A stretch of DNA of 64,000 bases from Phaseolus vulgaris (lineage: Eukaryota; Streptophyta; Magnoliopsida; Fabales; Fabaceae): NCBI RefSeq assembly GCF_000499845.2, contig NC_023755.2:35600023-35664022 (forward strand). The letters are read 5' to 3'. The notes below the pieces were generated by a model. That model had not been told where the DNA came from. It did not search any database and saw nothing but the letters and a program-made list of their open reading frames with translations. The position numbers and the translations under genes are program-made. Shown here piece after piece: positions 57,187 through 64,000 of the stretch (the first letter of the stretch is position 1; each line of letters begins with the position of its first letter).

Positions 57187-60100
57187 GTGTAAACTTAGTT
57201 TAAACGTGGGATTTATCATGTAATTATTTAGGGATTGAAAAAATTGTTTTATAAATGTAATATTTTCCATCTAGTTGAGTTTGATGGTTAAGGTTCGACT
57301 TTAATTTTAATTTTTATGTATATTTTAAAGGGTATATCATAAACTAATTAAAAATTACATTTTACATCTAAAAATTTAGTTTTTTTAAGTGAGAAAGAAC
57401 AATTATAGTCATTAGTTTTGAAATCAATGATTTAAATTATAATTAATTTCAGATTTTCTTAAATACCCCTTTGGTTTTATCATATTTATCAGTCCTTGAT
57501 CTCTTAACTAATGCTTATTATTTCATTCTTTTATTATACTTTCTCGCTTTAAAAAAGTTAAATCTATATTAAAAATTATTATTATAAAAGTACACTTCTA
57601 TATATCATATTTAGTTTTTATTTACATCATTCATTTTATTTCTGTAACTACACGATTTGAACCACTCATAGTTCTAACATGAAACCACTCAGAGCACTCA
57701 TTAACTGGAAGGAGAAACAGAGTTGGTTGAATTCTTCCATTGCACGCCACTCTAGTTTGCTTTGACAAAACATGATTACGTGAATAAACAATAAGGATGG
57801 TCTCAAAACAGAAACATATGGCATAACAAATTTTGAGTTTTATATGAAAAAAACATCAACAAACCATGTCCACTAAAACAGATATTTCAAGTTAGGCTTA
57901 GAAAATTGTGCCAATTGACGCCGCGGACAGTGGCTGAAAACTGGAATATTGTTGCTCAAATTCCATAACCCATATTCTTTTAATAATCACATTCTACTTT
58001 CAACCCATATAGTGCTTTCTTAGCATAAGATACCAAAAACCAAAACTTACTTGGATACCAAACTAAAGTTAAATAAAGTTGTTTTTATGTCAAATATTCT
58101 CACATTCTTAAGAAGTATATTTTTCTCTTAATTTTTTGAAATACCGTGATGAAACTCTGAATTTTAAAACAGTAATAAGATATTATAGTTGATCATAACA
58201 ATATTATTTTAATGGATTTAAAGTTGAAATATTGACATGGTCAATGAAAAATATTCTAAAAATGAATTGTATAGGTGAAAAAAGTGGTCAAAAAATAACT
58301 CTTACATAGGTAAAAATGAAAAAGTAGTTCCAAAAATAAATTCTCAAAAAAAATAGTTTCAAAAACGAACTTTTATCTAAGTAAGAATGAAAAAGTGTTA
58401 AAAAAATAATCTTTATTTTTTTAGTAAGAATCTTTATCTATTACATCTAATAATTCTATATCATTCTGGAGAGTTAAGTTCAATAACAATTTAAATATAT
58501 ATTAAAAAAAATAATACTATAAAATCACAAATTCCTCCTTCCAATATCTAGTTGCAAATTTCTAATTAACTCCAACCTCCAGTTAAATTACAATATTATG
58601 AACTGTGGTGCAAAATTCTCTTTCGTCTTCCACCTTAGAATCATTTTCCATTAGCATATGCATGTGTAGCTCTTTATTCCGAGCAGCATAATAGAGACAC
58701 ATTTAATCAATGCATGAGTTAATTTATGGCAAGTGGGTCATTCTTCAGTCCTACCAAGTCTAAACCCTAATTAATTCTATCACCAATAATGCACCCTTAC
58801 CCTTATCGTTCACATTTCTCTCTTCTTCTAAACCAATCAACAACTTTTATTAAACCAAAACAAAGTAGTCAAATTTTCATTCAAACAAAACTCTACCTAT
58901 ATATGTATAATAAAAAATTAATTAAATATTTTATAAATTTATATATTTTTAGTTACATTTTTATTAAAAAAAATCAATATAATATTTTATCGTTTCATCT
59001 CACTGTTAATCAGATAACATGATCATTATTTACGTTTTCTGTTTTGTAATTCATCAATTAATTTGTTTATTTATTCTTCAGTTTACCTATCATTTATTTA
59101 TTTTTTTAAATATCATCTCGCTAACTGACAAAAAAATAAGCAATAAAGTTAGAAATAAAAAATATTTTAATACTAGATAAAAAAACTTTTTAATAAATTT
59201 CGATTAAAAATAAACAAATTTGGGTACTTAATTAAAATTTTAATAAATAATAAACTAAGATTGGTAAAAAAAATTAATTAAGATTATGACTGAACTCAGT
59301 CATGTTTGAAAACCCCACCTTTTAATTTAGCTGATTCCACGGCACCTTTACAAATAATACTAATCTACTTTAAGTATTTGGTTAAAAATATATTTGTTGA
59401 AATAGTGAAGTGAATCATTATACTCAGAACATGTTCATTATCATTTTTAACACGAGCTTTAGGTTAAGATTTCATTGAAATTATATTTTCATAACATTAT
59501 AATAAAAAATACTAAAAGTAAAAGAAATTAAAAATATGCAGAGATTAAAACAAAGTTTAACAGTTGATATTCCTTAAACATAAGAGTGAAAGTTTGTCAA
59601 ACGATTTTTATTTAAAGATATCTTTAATTGTATTTGGAAAATGCAAAACAGATGAATGAAAACAAAATAAAAAAGGAAAGAAAATTTTTAAAATTAAATT
59701 AAAGACAAAAATGATTTTAAAAGTCAATTTTTTTTTAACTTTTGTCTTTTCATTATTGTGAAAAGGTTATATCATTATCCCTATTTTATTTTCCATTTAA
59801 TTAAGAAAAAAATTTGATACTAAATGTAGTTTACTTGAATTTTATATTTAATTTCTCTTGTAAATTGAAAGACAATTGAGTACATTGAAAAGACAAATGA
59901 TTAAAATATAACTAAATGAAAAATTTTAAAAATCATAAATTAAATTTTTAAAAATTTCTAATTTTAAAAAAAATTGATTTTAATTTTCTATAAAAAAATT
60001 TAAACTTTTAAAAAATTATTATCATTTGTTTGGAATATAAAGAGGAGGGTGAAAGCAATAAAAGCAAGTAGTTTCTAGTTTCTACCTATCAAAAGAAAAG

Positions 60101-61440
60101 AAAAGAAAGTCAAGTTCCAAAACCATAAATGAAAATTCTCGAATACTGAATAATTCTGGGTAATGTTTGAAATATGAGTATAATTACGATGAAACTTTTA
60201 GGTAATGTAATTGTAAAGTGGGTATAGATACTTAAAAGTCTCCTCTAATTGTTTGTAATAGGATTGATAAAAAAATTACTCCAATTGAGATATTTGGATA
60301 ATATTTGGTGGGATATTCCAGAAAGTTTTTATAATTATCATTATTATTATTTATTAAGCACATTAATATATTTTGATACGGTCAGTCATAAGACTGGATG
60401 AGTGATTCGTCTGGTACTGACCAATACAAATAAAAAAATTTATGAATAAAACATTGAAAAATTTATACAAATTTTTTCATACTCCACATAAAAAAAGTTA
60501 CATTTATTTGTTTATGAAATATTCAAATAGAAATTATATAAGAGTAAATAAATGTCTCAATAACTAATTTGAATGAAAAATTAATAAAAGACACGTCAAA
60601 CATACTTCTTCCAGTACACTAAATAATTCTTACATTATTTAAAATTAGAAATTAAAAATATTTTAAATACATTTTTTTTAATCTTCTCATATATATTTTA
60701 AAAATAAAATCGTAATAAAGATTTAAATTTTAAAACAAATAATAATTCAAAAGAGATAATTGAGTCTAATGATAGTATATTAAGGGACTACTTATATTTG
60801 AAAGATAAATTTAGATATTTGTTAGAAAGATTTATTTAAAAGAATTTATAGGAAAGAAAATAAAATAGTGGCCCTCGAGCAATTATCTTGGTACCGACAT
60901 TAGCGGAGCACTTTATAAATTGACCCGCCACCACAATCTATGGAACTTTCCTAGATAATGGGACCCACCCCTTGTTTTTGTCTTTTTTTGCATGCTGACG
61001 ACAAAACAAAACCACGGTTTTGAAACATCACCAGGTTCCTAAAAACTCAGCACGTGTTACCTTCAACCTCAGATCTAGTTTCTACTCTCGCTACGCAACC
61101 ATTTCAGATCACAGTGTAACCTCTTGTAACTGTGAATACCAAATAAAAAAATGTTTTTTTTGGATTAGTATCTTCAGTTAAATGAGAACTAACCTTCTAT
61201 ATTTTATAGAATTTGAATTTCAAACTTTAGAAATATCCATCTCTCTTAATTTTAGAAATATAATAAATTTTTAAAGATAAAAAATAAGTTTGCTTGTCGT
61301 TTAAAATTTGAGCACTGAATTCATTTATGTAGTTGACTGGAAATATACAATAGTAAAAACGTGATTTTTTTCAATGAATAAAATTCCTAATAAATGTTCC
61401 ACCATCTTTACAGTAAATACAATTGAAAATTCCAAGCCCA
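57187..61440. other. Gene-free AT-rich DNA between HDA8 and the TMK gene
   Basis: About 4.2 kb with dense stops in all frames. No domain, RNA gene or paired long repeat was recognised. The frame at 58789-59022 is composition-driven. Confidence 0.5.
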
Positions 61441-61582
61441 CATAATTCGTACATGCCCTCCACTTGCTACTGGTTAATCAAAAGATGTGGGACAAAATCA
61501 TTGTTAACTCCTTTTTTTTACTTCCTTTACCATGCCTCCACAATTTTTTAGTAGAAATCACAGCCAACCAATGGTATGAGGC

Positions 61583-61615
61583 AAAAAGAAAAAGAAAAAG
61601 AAAAAGAAAAAAAAA
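61583..61615 (+). repeat. AAAAAG microsatellite in the TMK promoter or 5' UTR
   Basis: A purine-only run of AAAAAG units followed by an A-run, about 430 bp before the TMK-type ATG. Purine tracts of this kind are common in plant 5' regions. Its role, if any, is unknown. Confidence 0.8.
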
Positions 61616-61833
61616 GGAAGGGAAAAGAGGGTTTGGAGAGGGACAGTCTTTGTGGAGTGGCCTGACACTTTGTTTAGGGTTCCTTCCTTCCTTCGTGAAA
61701 TGTGAAAAGTTGGAGACATTCCACATTGGCACATTCTGCTTCATGTCTTTTTCTCAATTTTGGGAACCTCAATTTCCTCTGATCCATTCAACATTTTCTC
61801 AACAAAAACTCTTTTGTTTATTCATAACCGTAG

Positions 61834-62033
61834 GTAAGAGTAACTGCCAAGCACGCTCTCTCACATTCACACTCATGTTATGTTTTAGTTACTTCTAAGC
61901 TTGTCATTGGTCATTTTTCCGAGTATTGTGGCCAGTGTCTCATTTTGGCGTCTGATATAATGGGGTTCTGATTTTACTGGGAAAGCTTGTCTCTTGATAC
62001 TGTCTTTTGTTTTTTTTCTTTGTGTTTTACTAG
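61834..62033 (+). other. Possible 5'-UTR intron of the TMK gene
   Basis: A good donor (GTAGGTAAGAG) near 61834 and a T-rich tract ending TTTTACTAG at about 62033 could form an intron of about 200 bp just before the ATG. This rests on splice-site appearance only. Confidence 0.4.
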
Positions 62034-62040
62034 GCTAACT

Positions 62041-64000
62041 ATGGAAGGTGTTCAGTTAGGAGAAGTCTTCATCTTGTTTTGTTTTTGTCTGATCTCTACA
62101 ATGAGTTATGGCGCTACGAACTCAAATGATGTCAAAGTTTTGAATGATTTCAGAAAAGGGTTGGAGAATCCTGAGCTTTTGAAGTGGCCGGAGGAGGGAG
62201 ATGATCCCTGTGGTCCTCCTTTATGGCCTTTTGTGTACTGTTCTGGAGATAGAGTAAATCAGATTCAGGCCAAGAATCTTGGTCTTAGAGGGTCATTGCC
62301 TCAAAACTTTAACCAACTCTCAGAACTCTACAATTTGGGTCTCCAACGCAACAACCTTAGTGGGATGTTGCCCACTTTTAGCGGATTATCCAAATTGGAG
62401 TTTGCTTTCTTGGATTACAATAAATTTGATGCAATTCCATCTGATTTCTTTAATGGACTAAGCAGCCTTAGAGTCTTGTCTCTGGAAGAAAATCCACTGA
62501 ATATGAGTAGTGGTTGGTTGTTTCCCCCGGATTTAGAAAAATCACTACAGTTAACCAACCTTTCTCTGGTGCAATGTAACTTGGTTGGACCATTACCGGA
62601 TTTTCTGGGCACATTGCCATCTCTCACAAATCTGAGGCTTTCAGGTAACAAGCTGTCTGGTGCCATACCAGCAACTTTTGCACTATCTTCAATCCAGGTT
62701 TTGTGGTTGAATAATCAAGAAGGTGGTGGGTTGAGTGGTCCTATTGATGTTATTGCTTCAATGCCTTTCCTTAGACAGGTTTGGCTACATGGAAACCAGT
62801 TCACTGGGTCAATTCCTCAGAATATTGGAAATCTAACTTCCTTGCAGGAACTCAATCTCAATAGCAATCAACTTGTTGGCTTGATTCCAGAGTCCCTAGC
62901 ACTTATGGACCTGGATATCCTTGTGTTAAATAACAACATGCTAATGGGTCCAATACCGAAATTTAAGGCTGCCAATTTTTCGTATGATAACAATTTATTT
63001 TGTCAAAATGAGCCTGGACTTGAATGTTCCCCTCATGTTACTATTTTGCTGGATTTTCTAGATAAGCTGAATTACCCTTCTTTTCTCGTTTCTGACTGGT
63101 CTGGTGATGAACCATGCACACGCAGCACAGGGTCATGGTTTGGATTGAGCTGCAATTCCAACTCAGAGATATCTATTATCAATCTACCTAGACACAAGCT
63201 AAATGGTACACTAAGTCCCTCACTTGCTAAGTTAGATTCACTCCGTCAAATTAGGCTTACAGGAAACAACATAACCGGCTCTGTTCCCACTAATTTCGCC
63301 AAATTAACATCTTTGGAGTTGTTGGATTTAAGTTATAACAATCTTGAGCCTCCATTTCCAAATTTTCATAATGATGTGAAGATTATTATTGCGGGTAATC
63401 CTCTTCTGAATCAAACTGGAGGAAGTCCCAGTCCTGTGCCTATTAACAGCCCACCTTCACCACAAAATCCATCAGAGCCTCCATCCTCTCATAAGCCACC
63501 TGTTTCAGATCAGAGTTCAAGATCAAATCAATCCAAGCCCAATGACTTGAAAAGATTCAAAATAGCAGCAATAATGGCTGGAGTTGTATTGTTTACAGTT
63601 GTAACACTTTTGGTTGCTTATCTCTTCCTATGTTGTAGAAAGAACAAAAAAGCCTCCTTGGATGCTCCAAGTTCCATTGTGGTTCACCCTCGCAATCCAT
63701 CTGATCCTGACAACATTGTTAAAATTGCAGTTTCGAACGCCACTGGAAGTTTGTCAACAAAGACTGGTACAAGTTCTCTTAGTAACATCAGTGGTGAAAC
63801 TCAAAACTCTCACATAATTGAGGATGGCAACCTTGTCATCTCTATACAAGTACTACGCAAGGTTACCAATGACTTTGCTTCAGAAAATGAACTAGGTCGT
63901 GGAGGGTTTGGGACTGTTTACAGTGGGGAACTTGAAGATGGGACAAAGATCGCAGTGAAGAGAATGGAGCATGGGGTTATTAGCAGTAAGGCAATAGAGG
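62041..64000 (+). CDS. TMK-type LRR receptor-like kinase, N-terminal 653 residues
   Basis: An open frame from ATG 62041 to the end of the window with no stop. A signal peptide (LGEVFILFCFCLISTMSYG) is followed by the cysteine cap DDPCGPPLWPFVYC. A first LRR block comes next (LGLRGSLPQNFNQLSELYNL, LTNLRLSGNKLSGAIPATF). The non-LRR island typical of TMKs follows, with a second cap (SDWSGDEPC, GSWFGLSC), then a second short LRR block (LPRHKLNGTLSPSLAKLDSL). A Pro/Ser-rich stretch leads to a membrane segment at about 508-530 (IMAGVVLFTVVTLLVAYLFL). The kinase begins at the glycine loop GRGGFGTVYSGEL (about 619) and has the lysine in IAVKRM. TMKs bind auxin-binding proteins at the plasma membrane and signal to ROP GTPases; the exact paralogue cannot be named. 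Confidence 0.93.
   Translation, partial: MEGVQLGEVFILFCFCLISTMSYGATNSNDVKVLNDFRKGLENPELLKWPEEGDDPCGPPLWPFVYCSGDRVNQIQAKNLGLRGSLPQNFNQLSELYNLGLQRNNLSGMLPTFSGLSKLEFAFLDYNKFDAIPSDFFNGLSSLRVLSLEENPLNMSSGWLFPPDLEKSLQLTNLSLVQCNLVGPLPDFLGTLPSLTNLRLSGNKLSGAIPATFALSSIQVLWLNNQEGGGLSGPIDVIASMPFLRQVWLHGNQFTGSIPQNIGNLTSLQELNLNSNQLVGLIPESLALMDLDILVLNNNMLMGPIPKFKAANFSYDNNLFCQNEPGLECSPHVTILLDFLDKLNYPSFLVSDWSGDEPCTRSTGSWFGLSCNSNSEISIINLPRHKLNGTLSPSLAKLDSLRQIRLTGNNITGSVPTNFAKLTSLELLDLSYNNLEPPFPNFHNDVKIIIAGNPLLNQTGGSPSPVPINSPPSPQNPSEPPSSHKPPVSDQSSRSNQSKPNDLKRFKIAAIMAGVVLFTVVTLLVAYLFLCCRKNKKASLDAPSSIVVHPRNPSDPDNIVKIAVSNATGSLSTKTGTSSLSNISGETQNSHIIEDGNLVISIQVLRKVTNDFASENELGRGGFGTVYSGELEDGTKIAVKRMEHGVISSKAIE

Noticed and set aside
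61464..61898. 144-codon frame upstream of the TMK gene
   Set aside because: It contains the AAAAAG microsatellite (a Lys/Arg run), has no domain and lies in the presumed promoter and 5' UTR.
1..64000. CRISPR arrays, bacterial-type operons, tRNA or rRNA genes
   Set aside because: No regular spacer-repeat array, no compact same-strand intronless gene runs and no recognisable tRNA or rRNA sequence was seen. The minisatellites have degenerate contiguous units without spacers.

Overview
This is plant nuclear DNA. It is very AT-rich between genes, the genes have GT-AG introns, and LTR retrotransposons, LINEs and small inverted-repeat elements are nested in and around them. The families present (ALMT, PMD, ankyrin-PGG, LIP2p, Ole e 1-like, HDA8, TMK) and the style of the repeats suggest a legume, probably of the Phaseolus/Vigna group. 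The species is an inference, not something the sequence proves.

Seven host genes are supported. (1) 1-1818 (+): the C-terminal exons of an aluminium-activated malate transporter family protein. (2) 15014-16966 (-): an intact single-exon plant mobile domain (PMD) protein of 650 aa. (3) 20640-31065 (+): an eight-exon ankyrin-repeat/PGG membrane protein whose splice phases close exactly to 778 aa. (4) about 38870-42107 (+): a plastidial octanoyltransferase (LIP2p type, 299 aa) with a 5'-UTR intron. (5) 46216-48737 (-): a two-exon secreted Ole e 1-like protein of 142 aa. (6) 52846-56403 (+): a three-exon HDA8-type histone deacetylase of 382 aa. (7) 62041 to the window end (+): a TMK-type LRR receptor kinase, cut off at the start of its kinase domain.

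The most informative structure is a direct segmental duplication. The stretch 5428-16020 (3' flank plus C-terminal half of the PMD gene) recurs at 44022-45853. The second copy lacks two mobile elements found in the first, a LINE (about 6162-8342) and a Ty3 chromovirus (8708-14996), so it records the empty sites. The chromovirus has 5-bp target duplications TTTGA and sits 12 bp past the PMD stop codon. It carries a solo LTR of another family (10946-12067, target duplication GTTAG). Copy 2 is a frameshifted PMD pseudogene.

The 5.4-kb third intron of the ankyrin-PGG gene holds an antisense LINE interrupted by a small, internally deleted copia element (24593-26133, 121-bp LTRs, target duplication AAGCT). 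CACTACAAGAAAA-ended foldback elements recur at least three times, with more degraded relatives. Two related Mutator-type small elements (51718-52086 and 52111-52690) lie side by side just upstream of the histone deacetylase start. I found no rRNA, tRNA, CRISPR or prokaryote-like operon. No clearly new biochemical system is visible; the interest lies in the insertion history and in elements placed next to genes.
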